Origin: Streptomyces sp. RFCAC02
GTDB lineage: Bacteria > Actinomycetota > Actinomycetes > Streptomycetales > Streptomycetaceae
DNA length: 64,000 bases
Reading direction: 5' to 3'
NCBI RefSeq assembly: GCF_004193175.1
Contig: NZ_SAUH01000001.1
Location: forward strand, 4,621,501-4,685,500
Of this stretch, positions 1-12,880 are shown one piece after another. The notes beneath the pieces were generated by a model. The model was not told where the DNA came from and did no database searches. It saw only the letters and a list, made by a program, of their open reading frames with translations. How positions within the stretch are numbered: the stretch's first letter is position 1; each line of letters opens with the position of its first letter. A program made the translations under genes and the position numbers.

Positions 1-746
1 CCGACGGCACCGCGCTCGTCACCGTCATGTGGGCCAACAACGAGATCGGCACCGTCCAGCCCGTCGCCGAACTCGCCGCCGTCGCCGCCGAGTACGGCGT
101 CCCCCTGCACTCCGACGCCGTCCAGGCCGTCGGCCAGCTCGACGTCGGCTTCGCCGCCTCGGGCGCCGCCGCGCTCTCCGTCTCCGGCCACAAGGTGGGC
201 GGCCCGTACGGCATCGGCGCGCTGCTGCTCGGCCGTGACGTCACGCCCATGCCCGTCCTGCACGGCGGCGGCCAGGAACGGGACGTCCGCTCCGGGACCC
301 TGGACGTGCCGGCCATCGCCGCGTTCGCCGCCGCAGCCGGGGCCGCCGTCGCGGGCCGCGACGCGTTCGCCCGCCGGGTCGGCGCCCTGCGCGACGACCT
401 CGTCGCCGCCGTCACCGCCGCCGTGCCGGACGCCGTCCTCGGCGGCGACCCGGACCCGGCCGGGCGCCTCCCGGCCAACGCCCACTTCGCGTTCCCCGGC
501 TGCGAGGGCGACGCCCTGCTCCTCCTCCTCGACGCGCAGGGCATCGAGTGCTCCACCGGCTCCGCCTGCACCGCCGGCGTCGCCCAGCCGAGCCACGTCC
601 TGCTGGCCACCGGAGCGGGACCCGAACTGGCCCGCGGGACGCTGCGGTTCAGCCTCGGGCACACCACCACGGCCGACGACGTCGCCGCCGTCGCACGGGC
701 CATCGGCCCCGTCGTCGAGCGGGCGCGCGCCGCCGGCCTGAGCTGA
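1..746 (+). CDS. Cysteine desulfurase (IscS/NifS family), C-terminal part
   Basis: The gene enters the window from the left; about 247 residues are visible, in the frame whose first full codon is at position 3. It is a PLP enzyme that takes sulfur from cysteine for Fe-S clusters and tRNA thiolation. The PLP-lysine motif [16 protein letters not shown] and the active-site cysteine loop STGSACTAG are both present, as is the conserved WANNEIGT near the left edge. mnmA begins 30 bp downstream on the same strand, so this enzyme probably supplies the sulfur used by MnmA. The paralogue class cannot be settled without the N-terminus. Confidence 0.95.
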   Translation, partial: DGTALVTVMWANNEIGTVQPVAELAAVAAEYGVPLHSDAVQAVGQLDVGFAASGAAALSVSGHKVGGPYGIGALLLGRDVTPMPVLHGGGQERDVRSGTLDVPAIAAFAAAAGAAVAGRDAFARRVGALRDDLVAAVTAAVPDAVLGGDPDPAGRLPANAHFAFPGCEGDALLLLLDAQGIECSTGSACTAGVAQPSHVLLATGAGPELARGTLRFSLGHTTTADDVAAVARAIGPVVERARAAGLS

Positions 747-776
747 CCCGGCGGCGGCCCGTACCCTGGAGGCGCT

Positions 777-1913
777 ATGACTCTCACTCCCCGCGCCGGA
801 CGCCCCCTGAAGGTCCTCGCCGCCATGTCGGGCGGCGTCGACTCCGCCGTCGCCGCGGCCCGCGCCGCCGAGGCCGGCCACGACGTGACCGGCGTCCACC
901 TCGCGCTCTCCGCGAACCCGCAGTCGTTCCGCACCGGAGCCAGGGGCTGCTGCACGGTCGAGGACTCGCGCGACGCCCGCCGCGCGGCCGACGTCATCGG
1001 CATCCCCTTCTACGTCTGGGACCTCGCCGAACGCTTCCGGCAGGACGTGGTGGACGACTTCGTCGCCGAGTACGAGGCGGGCCGCACCCCCAACCCCTGC
1101 CTGCGGTGCAACGAGCGCATCAAGTTCGCCGCCCTCCTCGACCGGGCGCTCGCCCTCGGCTTCGACGCCGTCTGCACCGGCCACTACGCCACCGTCACCA
1201 CCGCACCGGACGGCACCCGCGAACTGCACCGCTCCGCCGACGCGGGCAAGGACCAGAGCTACGTCCTCGGCGTCCTGGACCAGCGGCAGCTCGCGCACGC
1301 CCTGTTCCCGCTCGGCGACACCCGCGCCACCAAGGACGAGATCCGCGCCGAGGCCGAGCGCCGGGGCCTCGCCGTCGCGCGGAAGCCCGACAGCCACGAC
1401 ATCTGCTTCATCGCCGACGGCGACACCCGGGGCTTCCTCGCCGGCCGCCTCGGCACCGCCGAGGGCGACATCCTCGACGAGGACGGCGAGAAGATCGGCA
1501 CGCACGACGGCGCGTACGGCTTCACGGTCGGGCAGCGGCGCGGCCTGCGCATCGGCCGCCCCGCGCCGGACGGCAAGCCCCGCTACGTCCTCGACATCTC
1601 GCCCGTCGCCAACACCGTCACGGTCGGCCCGGCCGAGGCGCTGGACGTCACCGTCCTCACCGCGATCCGCCCCCGCTGGTGCGGCGCCGCACCGGCCGGT
1701 CCCGCCGCGTACACGGCGCAGTTGCGCGCCCACGGCGGCGAGACGCCGGTGGTGGCCGAGCCGACCGACGGCGGGGAGGGGCTGCGGGTGCGGTTCGAGC
1801 GCCCGGTGCGCGGCGTCGCGCCCGGCCAGGCGGTCGTCCTGTACGACGGCACGCGCGTCGTCGGCTCGGCGACCATCGCCACGACCGAACGCGCCGGCGC
1901 CTCCCGCGTCTGA
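777..1913 (+). CDS. mnmA: tRNA-specific 2-thiouridylase MnmA
   Basis: A 378-residue protein that thiolates U34 of tRNA-Glu, tRNA-Gln and tRNA-Lys in an ATP-dependent reaction. The PP-loop [13 protein letters not shown] lies near residues 14-26. The two reactive cysteines sit in [12 protein letters not shown] and [14 protein letters not shown]. The length is normal for the family. The ATG at 777 follows a CTGGAGGCGCT ribosome binding site. It lies 30 bp behind the cysteine desulfurase gene and is probably co-transcribed with it. The tRNA-Gln and tRNA-Glu genes near position 60000 would be among its substrates. Confidence 0.97.
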   Translation: MTLTPRAGRPLKVLAAMSGGVDSAVAAARAAEAGHDVTGVHLALSANPQSFRTGARGCCTVEDSRDARRAADVIGIPFYVWDLAERFRQDVVDDFVAEYEAGRTPNPCLRCNERIKFAALLDRALALGFDAVCTGHYATVTTAPDGTRELHRSADAGKDQSYVLGVLDQRQLAHALFPLGDTRATKDEIRAEAERRGLAVARKPDSHDICFIADGDTRGFLAGRLGTAEGDILDEDGEKIGTHDGAYGFTVGQRRGLRIGRPAPDGKPRYVLDISPVANTVTVGPAEALDVTVLTAIRPRWCGAAPAGPAAYTAQLRAHGGETPVVAEPTDGGEGLRVRFERPVRGVAPGQAVVLYDGTRVVGSATIATTERAGASRV

Positions 1914-1932
1914 CGGGCGCTCCCCGGGCCGC

Positions 1933-2748
1933 TCAGCCGGCGGGCGGCGGCGCCGGGGGGAGGTCCACCCGGTTCGCCAGGACGGGGACGGCCGCGCGCG
2001 CCGCGTCCGTCTCCGCCGGGTCCAGGTCGAACACGAGCGTGCCGGGTTCCCCGCCCAGGCGCGCTCGCACCTCGCCCAGCGGCGAGACGATCATGCTGTT
2101 CCCGATGCCGGTCGGCGCCGTCGTCCGGGGTGGATCGCCGACCGTCGCCGGGTCCGCCTGGCCCGCCGCCACGACCCAGCAGGTGCTGTCCAGGGCGCGC
2201 GCCCGCACCAGCAGCTCCCACTGCCGCGCCTTCCCCGGCCCCGCGCCCCAGGACGCCGGCAGCAGGATCACCCGCGCCCCGCGATCGGCGAGCCCCGTGA
2301 ACAGCCCGGGGAACCGCACGTCGTAGCAGGTCGCGAACCCGAGGCCGACGCCGTCCAGCTCCACGGTCACCGGGCGGTCGCCCGGCGCCACCGTCGCGGA
2401 CTCCGCGAAGCCGAACGCGTCGAACAGGTGCAGCTTGTCGTACGAGGTGTCCACGCCGCGCCCGGTGATCAGCAGGGTGTTGCGTACCCGCCCGTCGGGC
2501 GCCGGCGTGAACATCCCCGCCACGACGAGCGCCCCGGCGCTCGCCGCCGCCTCGCGCACCCCCTCGGCCCACGGCCCGTCCAGCGGCTCGGCGACCGGCC
2601 CGAGCGGGATGCCGAACCGGGCCATCGCCGCCTCGGGCAGCACCACCACGTCCGCGCCCGCCGCCGCCCCGGCGACGGCGGCGCGCACCTCCCGCAGGTT
2701 CTCCGCCGGCGAAGTGCCCGACAGCATCTGCACCACCGCGATCCGCAT
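1933..2748 (-). CDS. Carbon-nitrogen hydrolase (nitrilase superfamily)
   Basis: A 271-residue cytosolic amidohydrolase. The Glu-Lys-Cys triad is visible: Glu39 in VVLPEAAM, Lys in YDKLHLFDAFGF, and Cys in GFATCYDVRFPGLF. The overall form (YDKxHLFD, CYDxRFPxLF) fits the Nit1/Nit2/deaminated-glutathione amidase branch, but the substrate cannot be read from the sequence. The start ATG at 2748 is preceded by GGGGAGAGGTC on the minus strand. The gene converges on mnmA with only 19 bp between the stops. Confidence 0.92.
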   Translation of the reverse strand: MRIAVVQMLSGTSPAENLREVRAAVAGAAAGADVVVLPEAAMARFGIPLGPVAEPLDGPWAEGVREAAASAGALVVAGMFTPAPDGRVRNTLLITGRGVDTSYDKLHLFDAFGFAESATVAPGDRPVTVELDGVGLGFATCYDVRFPGLFTGLADRGARVILLPASWGAGPGKARQWELLVRARALDSTCWVVAAGQADPATVGDPPRTTAPTGIGNSMIVSPLGEVRARLGGEPGTLVFDLDPAETDAARAAVPVLANRVDLPPAPPPAG

Positions 2749-2836
2749 GACCTCTCCCCTTTCCGTCCGTCGTCACCGCTCACCGCGTTCCGCGCCCGCC
2801 GCAGCGTGCCGGGACACCGTGGGGGACCATGGTCGT

Positions 2837-3526
2837 ATGGCAACACACCTGATCACCGGGGCGGGCTCCGGAATCGGCGCGGCGCTCGCGCGCCGGCTCG
2901 CCGAGCGCGGCGAGGACCTGTGGCTGTGGGCGCGCGACGCGGGGCGCGCGCGGGAGCTGGAGAAGCACTTCCCCGGCGCGCGCACTCTCGTGGGCGACCT
3001 CGGCGAGCCGGAGCGCCTTTCCTGGGCGCTCGGCCACCAGTCACCGCCCGACCGCATCGACGGGCTCGTCCACTGCGCCGGCGTCGCGGAGCTGGGTCCC
3101 GTCGGCGACCTGACGCCCGCCGTCTGGCGCGCCACCCTCGCCGCGAACCTCGTGGCCCCCGCCGAGCTGACCCGGCTGCTGCTGCCCCAGGTCCGCGCGG
3201 CCCGCGGCCACGTCGTCTTCGTCAACTCGGGCGCCGGGCTCCGCGCGAACCCCGAGTGGAGCGCGTACGCGGCGAGCAAGCACGGGCTGCGCGCCCTCGC
3301 CGACGCCCTGCGCGGCGAGGAGGCGGCGAACGGCGTGCGCGTCACCTCCGTCTACCCGGGCCGCACCGCGACCCCCATGCAGGAGAAGATCCACCAGCAG
3401 GAGGGCAAGGCGTACGACCCGGACCGCTGGATGACGGCGGACGACGTGGCCACCACCGTCCTCACCGCCCTCGACCTGCCGCGCGGCGCCGAGGTCACCG
3501 ACCTGACGGTCCGCCCCACGGGCTGA
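2837..3526 (+). CDS. Short-chain dehydrogenase/reductase
   Basis: A 229-residue classical SDR. The cofactor motif TGAGSGIG is at residues 7-14, a serine lies in VFVNSGAG, and the catalytic YxxxK is in YAASKHG. The ATG at 2837 gives the cofactor loop at the usual distance from the N-terminus; the frame is open further upstream but loses homology there. The C-terminus (PGRTATPMQEKIH) is typical of actinobacterial SDRs. It is divergent from the nitrilase gene and followed after 46 bp by the methionine synthase gene. The substrate is unknown. Confidence 0.93.
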   Translation: MATHLITGAGSGIGAALARRLAERGEDLWLWARDAGRARELEKHFPGARTLVGDLGEPERLSWALGHQSPPDRIDGLVHCAGVAELGPVGDLTPAVWRATLAANLVAPAELTRLLLPQVRAARGHVVFVNSGAGLRANPEWSAYAASKHGLRALADALRGEEAANGVRVTSVYPGRTATPMQEKIHQQEGKAYDPDRWMTADDVATTVLTALDLPRGAEVTDLTVRPTG

Positions 3527-3560
3527 CGGCGGCGGTGGCGGGGGCCGCCCGGCGGTGACC

Positions 3561-3566
3561 TACGTT
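3561..3566 (+). promoter_or_regulatory. Probable -10 element of a leaderless promoter for the methionine synthase gene
   Basis: TACGTT ends 6 bp before the GTG at 3573, the spacing expected when transcription begins at the start codon itself. No clear -35 box is visible. An in-frame GTG at 3555 exists, but it would lie upstream of this element, which is why 3573 was chosen as start. Confidence 0.5.
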
Positions 3567-3572
3567 GTCCCC

Positions 3573-6855
<3,283 letters not shown>

Positions 6856-6963
6856 CGCCGCAGGCCCGTCGGGACCACGGCGCACCCCGGCGCGTCGGCA
6901 TATACCAGAGGCACGCGCCGGAGCGCCATGCTTTCGGCAACAGACCGGGTTGACCGGCGCCCC

Positions 6964-6998
6964 GGGCGCTCCGCCCCCTAATCTGGGGCGGAGCGCCC
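6964..6998 (+). terminator. 14-bp perfect hairpin after ligA
   Basis: Arms 6964-6977 (GGGCGCTCCGCCCC) and 6985-6998 are exact reverse complements around the loop CTAATCT. No T tract follows, as is common for Streptomyces terminators. The loop contains TAATCT, which resembles a -10 box for the gene starting at 7037, so the structure may serve as terminator, promoter element or both. Confidence 0.6.
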
Positions 6999-7036
6999 GC
7001 CGCGGACGCGGGGGCACGGCCGTGAGAGGGACCCCA

Positions 7037-9136
7037 ATGCACACAGCAGCCGACGGGAGAAGGACCTCGCCGCACGTCCACACCCGGTGGTCCCGCACCG
7101 CCGGCACGGCCGTCCTCGCCGCCGCCGGCATCGCCCTGCTCATCGGCGTCTGCCGGCTGCTCGGCGGCGGCCACGCCCTCTTCCCCGGCGACCGGCCCGG
7201 CTGGGGCTTCGCCGTCCTCACCGGCGTCATCGTCGCGCACCTCGTGGCACTGGGCGGCGACAGCTGGTGGGGCGGCGGCTCCGGCTCGGGCGCCGCCCTC
7301 GCCCTCGCCATGCTCCTCCTGTACGGCTGGGTCCCGGCCATGCTGGTCAGCCTCGCCGTCGTCACCCTCGCCGGCATCGCCCGCCGCGAGAGCCGCCTCA
7401 TAGCCGTCCGCCACGGTGCCATCGACATACTGGGCGTCGGCGGCGCCGCCCTCACCCTCGCGGCCTGGGGCACAAGACCCACCGTCGAACATCCCTGGCA
7501 GCCCGGCGAGTGGCAGGCCGCCACCTTCCCGCAGCTCCTGCTCGGCGCCTGCGCCTACCTCGTCATCACCCGCCTCCTGCTGTGGCTGGTCAGCCCCCCG
7601 CCCGGCGGGCTCCCCTCCCTGGCCTTCGGCGCCCTCGCCAAGCAGGGGCTGGTCGCGATAGCCCTCCTGTGCACGGCGCCCCTGATGGCCGTCGTCGCCG
7701 ACCAGGCGCCCGTCCTCCTGCCGCTGTTCGCCGTCCCCCTGATCGCCCTCGACTCCACCTTCTGGATGGCCCGCGCCCGCACCGAGGACCAGCTCAGCGA
7801 CCCCCTCACCGGCCTGCCGAACCGCCAGTGGCTCCTGGAGCGCGCCGGCACCGCCCTGGAGGACGCCGAGCGCACCGGTGACCGCGCCGCCCTCGTCCTC
7901 ATCGACCTCGACAGCTTCCGCGCCGTCAACGACACCCTCGGCCACCTCGCCGGCGACCGCCTCCTGCTGAGCATCGCCGGCCGCATCCAGCGCTCCCTGC
8001 CGCCCGGCGCGGAGGCCGCCCGGCTCGGCGGCGACGAGTTCGCCGTCCTGCTGCCCCGCGTCGCCTCCGCCACCAGCGCCCAGCACGTCGCCCGCACCCT
8101 CGTCGGAACCCTCGGCGCCCCCCTCGACCTCGACGGCCTCACCATCGTCGTGGAGGCCAGCGCCGGCGTCGCCGTCTACCCCGAGCACGCCCCCGAGGCG
8201 GAAGGGCTGCTGCGCCGCGCCGACGTGGCCATGTACGACGCGAAGGCCGACCGCACCGGCGTCGAGGTCTACGACGCCAGCCGCGACGGCAACACCCCCG
8301 ACCGTCTCGCCCTCCTCGGCGACCTGCGCGGCGCCCTCGACGCGGGCGAGGTCGATCTCCACTACCAGCCCAAGGTCGGTTTCGACGGCCGTGTCACCGG
8401 CCTTGAAGCCCTCGTCCGCTGGCAGCACCCGGATCGGGGCCGCGTACCGCCCGACGAGTTCATCACCATCGCCGAGGCGTCCGGCCTCATGCCCCGCCTC
8501 ACGGAGTACGTCCTCGACACGGCCCTGTGCCAGGCCGCGCGCTGGCGGTCCGCCGGGCTGACCGTGCCGGTCGCCGTGAACGTGTCCCCCCGCGACGTCA
8601 ACACCCCCGGCTTCGCCGGCGCCGTCGCCGCCCGCCTCGCCCACCACGGCGTGCCGCCCGCCGCGCTCCAGCTCGAAATCACCGAGCACGCCATGCTGGA
8701 GGACCCCGAGCAGGCCGCCGACACTCTCGCCGGGCTCACCGGGCACGGCGTCCGCGTCTCCCTGGACGACTTCGGCACCGGCTACTCCTCCCTCGTCCAC
8801 CTGCGGCGGCTGCCGGTGAGCGAGCTGAAGATCGACCGGTCGTTCGTGGCCCGCCTCACCTCCGACCCCGAGGACGCCGAGATCGTCCGCCACACGCTGG
8901 AGCTGGCCCACGCCCTCGGGCTCGTCGTGGTCGCCGAGGGCGTCGAGGACGACGGGACGTGGGAGCGGCTGCGCGACCTCGGCTGCGACGCCGTCCAGGG
9001 CTGGCTGGTCGCCGCCGCGATGCCCGCCGACGAGGCCACCGCCTGGCTCCGCGCCCGCGACGGCGCCCCGGCCGTCCCCGCGCAGGCCCGGGCGGGGGGC
9101 CGCCCCACGGGGCGGAGCCTGCCGGCGGGCGCCTGA
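7037..9136 (+). CDS. rmdB: Membrane GGDEF-EAL protein, RmdB-like c-di-GMP phosphodiesterase
   Basis: A 699-residue protein. The N-terminal 250 residues hold about six to eight hydrophobic segments. A GGDEF domain follows with RLGGDEFAVLL near residue 330, then an EAL domain with GLEALVRWQH near residue 455. The EAL domain keeps the further catalytic motifs DDFGTGYSSL and VVAEGVED, so both domains look intact. Position next to ligA and gatC matches S. coelicolor RmdB (SCO5495), whose reported net activity is phosphodiesterase. The ATG at 7037 was chosen over an upstream in-frame start because the extra N-terminus is proline-rich and overlaps the hairpin. Confidence 0.9.
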   Translation: MHTAADGRRTSPHVHTRWSRTAGTAVLAAAGIALLIGVCRLLGGGHALFPGDRPGWGFAVLTGVIVAHLVALGGDSWWGGGSGSGAALALAMLLLYGWVPAMLVSLAVVTLAGIARRESRLIAVRHGAIDILGVGGAALTLAAWGTRPTVEHPWQPGEWQAATFPQLLLGACAYLVITRLLLWLVSPPPGGLPSLAFGALAKQGLVAIALLCTAPLMAVVADQAPVLLPLFAVPLIALDSTFWMARARTEDQLSDPLTGLPNRQWLLERAGTALEDAERTGDRAALVLIDLDSFRAVNDTLGHLAGDRLLLSIAGRIQRSLPPGAEAARLGGDEFAVLLPRVASATSAQHVARTLVGTLGAPLDLDGLTIVVEASAGVAVYPEHAPEAEGLLRRADVAMYDAKADRTGVEVYDASRDGNTPDRLALLGDLRGALDAGEVDLHYQPKVGFDGRVTGLEALVRWQHPDRGRVPPDEFITIAEASGLMPRLTEYVLDTALCQAARWRSAGLTVPVAVNVSPRDVNTPGFAGAVAARLAHHGVPPAALQLEITEHAMLEDPEQAADTLAGLTGHGVRVSLDDFGTGYSSLVHLRRLPVSELKIDRSFVARLTSDPEDAEIVRHTLELAHALGLVVVAEGVEDDGTWERLRDLGCDAVQGWLVAAAMPADEATAWLRARDGAPAVPAQARAGGRPTGRSLPAGA

Positions 9137-9192
9137 CCGCCCCCCGTACCGGCCCCCGGGGAATCCGTGCGCGGCCCGTCGCGGCACCGCCA

Positions 9193-9198
9193 TAGGAT
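9193..9198 (+). promoter_or_regulatory. Probable -10 box of the gatCAB operon
   Basis: TAGGAT lies 43 bp before the gatC ATG. It matches the Streptomyces TAnnnT pattern. No convincing -35 box is seen 17-18 bp upstream. Confidence 0.45.
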
Positions 9199-9241
9199 TG
9201 GCGGCGGAAACCCAGCCCGCGACGAGCAAGAGGATCGCCAC

Positions 9242-9538
9242 ATGCCTGGCATCACGCGCGAGGAGGTCGCCCACCTCGCCCGGCTGGCGCGTCTGGAGCT
9301 GACCGACGAAGAACTCGCACACTTCGCAGGACAGCTCGACGACATCATCGGCGCGGTCGCCCGCGTCGCCGATGTCGCCGACCAGGACGTGCCGCCGACC
9401 TCCCACCCGCTGCCCCTCACGAATGTGATGCGTGAGGACCGCGTCCGCCCCAGCCTGCCCGCCGGGCAGGCCCTCGCCGGCGCCCCGGCGCAGGAGCAGG
9501 GACGCTTCAAGGTGCCGCAGATCCTGGGGGAGGAGTGA
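9242..9538 (+). CDS. gatC: Glutamyl-tRNA(Gln) amidotransferase subunit C
   Basis: A 98-residue subunit that wraps around and stabilises GatA in the GatCAB amidotransferase. The sequence begins [20 protein letters not shown] and ends with KVPQILGEE, both typical of GatC. The ATG at 9242 follows AAGAGGATCGCC. It is the first gene of the gat operon; its stop lies next to the gatA start. The complex is needed because Streptomyces lacks glutaminyl-tRNA synthetase. Confidence 0.96.
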   Translation: MPGITREEVAHLARLARLELTDEELAHFAGQLDDIIGAVARVADVADQDVPPTSHPLPLTNVMREDRVRPSLPAGQALAGAPAQEQGRFKVPQILGEE

Positions 9539-9540
9539 CC

Positions 9541-11046
9541 GTGAGCGATGTGACGTCCGACCTGACCCGCCTCACCGCGGCCGGCCTGTCCGAGCGGCTC
9601 GCCGACGGCTCGGTGAGCGCCGTCGAGGCCACCGAGGCCCACCTGTCCCGCATCGAGGCCGTGGACGAGAAGGTCCACGCCTTCCTGCACGTCGACCGCG
9701 ACGGCGCCCTCGCGCAGGCCCGCGCCGTGGACGAGCGCCGCGCCGCCGGTGACAAGCTCGGCCCGCTCGCCGGTGTCCCCCTGGCCCTGAAGGACATCTT
9801 CACGACCGAGGGCGTGCCCACCACCGTCGGCTCGAAGATCCTGGACGGCTGGCTGCCCCCGTACGACGCGACCGTCACCCGGCGCCTCAAGGACGCCGGG
9901 GTCGTCATCCTCGGCAAGACCAACATGGACGAGTTCGCCATGGGCTCGTCCACGGAGAACAGCGCCTACGGCCCCACCGGCAACCCGTGGGACCTCACCC
10001 GCATCCCCGGCGGCTCGGGCGGCGGCTCGGCGGCGGCGCTGGCGTCGTTCCAGGCCCCACTGGCCATCGGCACCGACACCGGCGGCTCCATCCGGCAGCC
10101 CGCGGCCGTCACCGGCACGGTCGGTGTGAAGCCGACGTACGGCGGCGTCTCGCGCTACGGCATGGTCGCGTTCTCCTCCTCCCTGGACCAGGGCGGTCCG
10201 TGCGCCCGTACCGTCCTGGACGCGGCGCTGCTGCACGAGGTGATGGCCGGCCACGACCCGCTCGACTCCACGTCCGTCGACGCCCCGGTGCCGGCGGTCG
10301 TGGCGGCGGCGCGCAGCGGGTCGGTCGAGGGGCTGCGCGTCGGCGTGGTCCGTGAGTTCCGCGGTGAGGGCTTCCAGGCGGGGGTGCTCCAGCGGTTCGA
10401 CGAGTCGGTCGAGCTGCTGCGCGGCCTCGGGGCCGAGGTCGTGGAGCTGTCCTGCCCGTCGTTCGACAAGGCGCTCGCCGCGTACTACCTGATCGCGCCG
10501 TCCGAGTGCTCGTCGAACCTGGCCCGCTTCGACGGCCTGCGCTACGGCCTCCGCACGGGCGACGACGGCACGAGGTCGGCCGAGGAGGTCACCTCCCTCA
10601 CCCGCCAGGCCGGCTTCGGCCCCGAGGTGAAGCGCCGCATCATGCTCGGCACCTACGCCCTGTCGTCCGGCTACTACGACGCCTACTACGGCAGCGCGCA
10701 GAAGGTCCGCACCCTCGTCGCCCGTGACTTCGAGGCGGCGTTCGGCCGGGTCGACGTCATCGTCTCGCCGACGACCCCCACCACCGCGTTCCCCATCGGC
10801 GAGCGGGTGGACGACCCGATGGCCATGTATCTGGCGGATCTGTGCACCATTCCCGTGAATCTCGCGGGTAACAGTGCCATGTCCCTGCCCTGCGGTCTGG
10901 CACCGGAGGACGGTCTGCCCGTCGGGCTGCAGATCATCGCGCCCGCCATGGCGGACGACCGCCTCTACCGCGTCGGAGCCGCGGTCGAGGCCGCGTACCA
11001 GGCACGCTGGGGGCACCCGATCCTGGAGGAGGCACCCGCGCTATGA
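9541..11046 (+). CDS. gatA: Glutamyl-tRNA(Gln) amidotransferase subunit A
   Basis: A 501-residue amidase-signature enzyme that releases ammonia from glutamine for transamidation of Glu-tRNA(Gln). The Ser-cisSer-Lys machinery is visible: Lys in [12 protein letters not shown] and the glycine/serine-rich [14 protein letters not shown] with [11 protein letters not shown]. The GTG at 9541 was preferred to the GTG at 9535 because the ribosome binding site GGGGGAGGAG inside the end of gatC is 7 bp from 9541 but nearly touches 9535. The 3' end overlaps the next small gene. Confidence 0.97.
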   Translation: MSDVTSDLTRLTAAGLSERLADGSVSAVEATEAHLSRIEAVDEKVHAFLHVDRDGALAQARAVDERRAAGDKLGPLAGVPLALKDIFTTEGVPTTVGSKILDGWLPPYDATVTRRLKDAGVVILGKTNMDEFAMGSSTENSAYGPTGNPWDLTRIPGGSGGGSAAALASFQAPLAIGTDTGGSIRQPAAVTGTVGVKPTYGGVSRYGMVAFSSSLDQGGPCARTVLDAALLHEVMAGHDPLDSTSVDAPVPAVVAAARSGSVEGLRVGVVREFRGEGFQAGVLQRFDESVELLRGLGAEVVELSCPSFDKALAAYYLIAPSECSSNLARFDGLRYGLRTGDDGTRSAEEVTSLTRQAGFGPEVKRRIMLGTYALSSGYYDAYYGSAQKVRTLVARDFEAAFGRVDVIVSPTTPTTAFPIGERVDDPMAMYLADLCTIPVNLAGNSAMSLPCGLAPEDGLPVGLQIIAPAMADDRLYRVGAAVEAAYQARWGHPILEEAPAL

Positions 11047-11273
11047 GCAAGCGGAAGCAGAAGTCGAAGTCCAGCACCTACCTGTCCATCGGCACCACTC
11101 TGTTCGGCGCGATCAGCGTCGTGCGGCAGCTTCGTGAGGCGCGGGTCGAGCAGGACAGGCTGCGGCTGGCCGACGCGGTCGTGTCCGCAGCCGCCATCGT
11201 CACCGGCGTCGCGCTGCTGGCCCGCGACATCCGCCGCATGAACCACGACGCGCAAGCATCATCCGAGAGGTAA
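11043..11273 (+). CDS. Small membrane protein encoded inside the gat operon
   Basis: A 76-residue protein of unknown function. It starts with a lysine-rich stretch ([11 protein letters not shown]), has a hydrophobic segment around residues 10-25, and a second one ([18 protein letters not shown]) around residues 44-61. Its ATG overlaps the gatA stop codon (ATGA), which implies translational coupling, and gatB starts 3 bp after its stop. The retained position between gatA and gatB argues that it is a real gene, but no role can be assigned. Confidence 0.8.
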   Translation: MSKRKQKSKSSTYLSIGTTLFGAISVVRQLREARVEQDRLRLADAVVSAAAIVTGVALLARDIRRMNHDAQASSER

Positions 11274-11275
11274 CC

Positions 11276-12793
11276 GTGACCGTCACCGACCTGGTGTCGT
11301 ACGAGGACGCGCTCGCGTCCTACGACCCCGTCATGGGCCTCGAGGTCCATGTGGAACTTGGCACCGCGACGAAGATGTTCTGCGGCTGCTCCACCGCGCT
11401 CGGCGCCGAGCCGAACACGCAGACCTGCCCCACGTGCCTCGGCCTGCCCGGCTCCCTGCCCGTGGTCAACGCCACGGGCGTCGAGTCGGCGATCCGCATC
11501 GGGCTCGCCCTGAACTGCGAGATCGCCGAGTGGTGCCGGTTCGCCCGGAAGAACTACTTCTATCCGGACATGCCGAAGAACTTCCAGACCTCCCAGTACG
11601 ACGAGCCCATCGCGTTCGACGGGTACCTCGACGTGCAGCTGGAGGACGGGGAGGTCTTCCGGGTCGGCATCGAGCGCGCCCACATGGAGGAGGACACCGG
11701 CAAGTCCACGCACATCGGCGGTGCGACGGGCCGTATCCACGGCGCGTCGCACTCCCTGCTGGACTACAACCGCGCCGGCATCCCGCTGATCGAGATCGTC
11801 ACCAAGCCGATCACGGGCGCCGGGGAGCGCGCGCCGGAGATCGCGCGGGCGTACGTGGCCGAGCTGCGCGAGGTCATCAGGGCGCTCGGCGTGTCCGAGG
11901 CCCGCATGGAGATGGGCCAGCTCCGCTGCGACGTGAACCTGTCGCTGCGGCCGCTGGGCCGGGAGGCGTTCGGCACCCGCAGTGAGACGAAGAATGTCAA
12001 CTCGCTGCGCAGCGTCGAGCGGGCCGTGCGGTTCGAGATCCAGCGGCACGCGGCGGTGCTGGGCGACGGCGGTGTCATCGTCCAGGAGACGCGGCACTTC
12101 CACGAGGAGAACGGCACCACGACCTCGGGCCGTGTGAAGGAGGAGGCGGAGGACTACCGCTACTTCCCCGAGCCCGACCTGGTGCCGGTCGCCCCGTCCC
12201 GGGCGTGGGTCGAGGAGTTGCGCGCCGGTCTGCCGGAGCTGCCGCTCGTCCGCCGCAACCGGCTGCGCGAGGAGTGGGGCATCTCGGCGCACGAGATGCA
12301 GTCCGCGCTGAACGCGGGCGCCGTCGACCTGATCGTCGCCACCACGGAGGCCGGTGCCGACGCCGCGGCGGCCCGCAAGTGGTGGCTGGGCGAGCTGGCC
12401 CGCCGGGCGAACGAGCAGGCGGTCGAGCTGTCCGCGCTGCCGATCACGCCGGAGCAGGTCGCGCGGATCGCGGCGCTGGTCGCCGAGGGCGCGCTCAACG
12501 ACAAGCTGGCCCGCCAGGTCATCGACGGCGTGCTCGCGGGCGAGGGCGGCCCGGACGACGTGGTCGAGAAGCGCGGCCTGCGGATCGTCTCGGACGAGGG
12601 CGCGCTGGGCGCGGCCGTGGACGAGGCCATCGCGGGCAACCCGGCCATCGCCGACAAGGTGCGCGGCGGCAAGGTCGCGGCGGCGGGCGCGCTGGTCGGC
12701 GCGGTCATGAAGGCCACCCGGGGCCAGGCCGACGCGGGCCGGGCACGGGAGCTGATCCTTGAGCGCCTGGCGCCGGAGTCCACCGACGCCTGA
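11276..12793 (+). CDS. gatB: Glutamyl-tRNA(Gln) amidotransferase subunit B
   Basis: A 505-residue subunit that binds tRNA(Gln), activates the misacylated glutamate and transfers ammonia from GatA. The start [20 protein letters not shown], the zinc-ligand cysteines CGCS and CPTCLG, and the C-terminal YqeY-like tail ([20 protein letters not shown]) are all present. The length is normal. The GTG start sits just behind GAGAGGTAACC. The operon ends at the strong hairpin 18 bp downstream. Confidence 0.97.
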   Translation: MTVTDLVSYEDALASYDPVMGLEVHVELGTATKMFCGCSTALGAEPNTQTCPTCLGLPGSLPVVNATGVESAIRIGLALNCEIAEWCRFARKNYFYPDMPKNFQTSQYDEPIAFDGYLDVQLEDGEVFRVGIERAHMEEDTGKSTHIGGATGRIHGASHSLLDYNRAGIPLIEIVTKPITGAGERAPEIARAYVAELREVIRALGVSEARMEMGQLRCDVNLSLRPLGREAFGTRSETKNVNSLRSVERAVRFEIQRHAAVLGDGGVIVQETRHFHEENGTTTSGRVKEEAEDYRYFPEPDLVPVAPSRAWVEELRAGLPELPLVRRNRLREEWGISAHEMQSALNAGAVDLIVATTEAGADAAAARKWWLGELARRANEQAVELSALPITPEQVARIAALVAEGALNDKLARQVIDGVLAGEGGPDDVVEKRGLRIVSDEGALGAAVDEAIAGNPAIADKVRGGKVAAAGALVGAVMKATRGQADAGRARELILERLAPESTDA

Positions 12794-12810
12794 GCCCCGC
12801 AGCGGTTCTG

Positions 12811-12847
12811 ACGAGCGCCCCCCACCGGCCCGGTGGGGGGCGCTCGT
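12811..12847 (+). terminator. Terminator of the gat operon
   Basis: The 18-bp arm ACGAGCGCCCCCCACCGG at 12811-12828 has its exact complement at 12830-12847, giving a very stable hairpin (the innermost pairs must open to form a loop). It lies 18 bp after the gatB stop and separates the operon from the motif-rich region that follows. Confidence 0.85.
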
Positions 12848-12880
12848 CATGTGCCCGCACGGCTGCGTGCCGGGGCGGGG

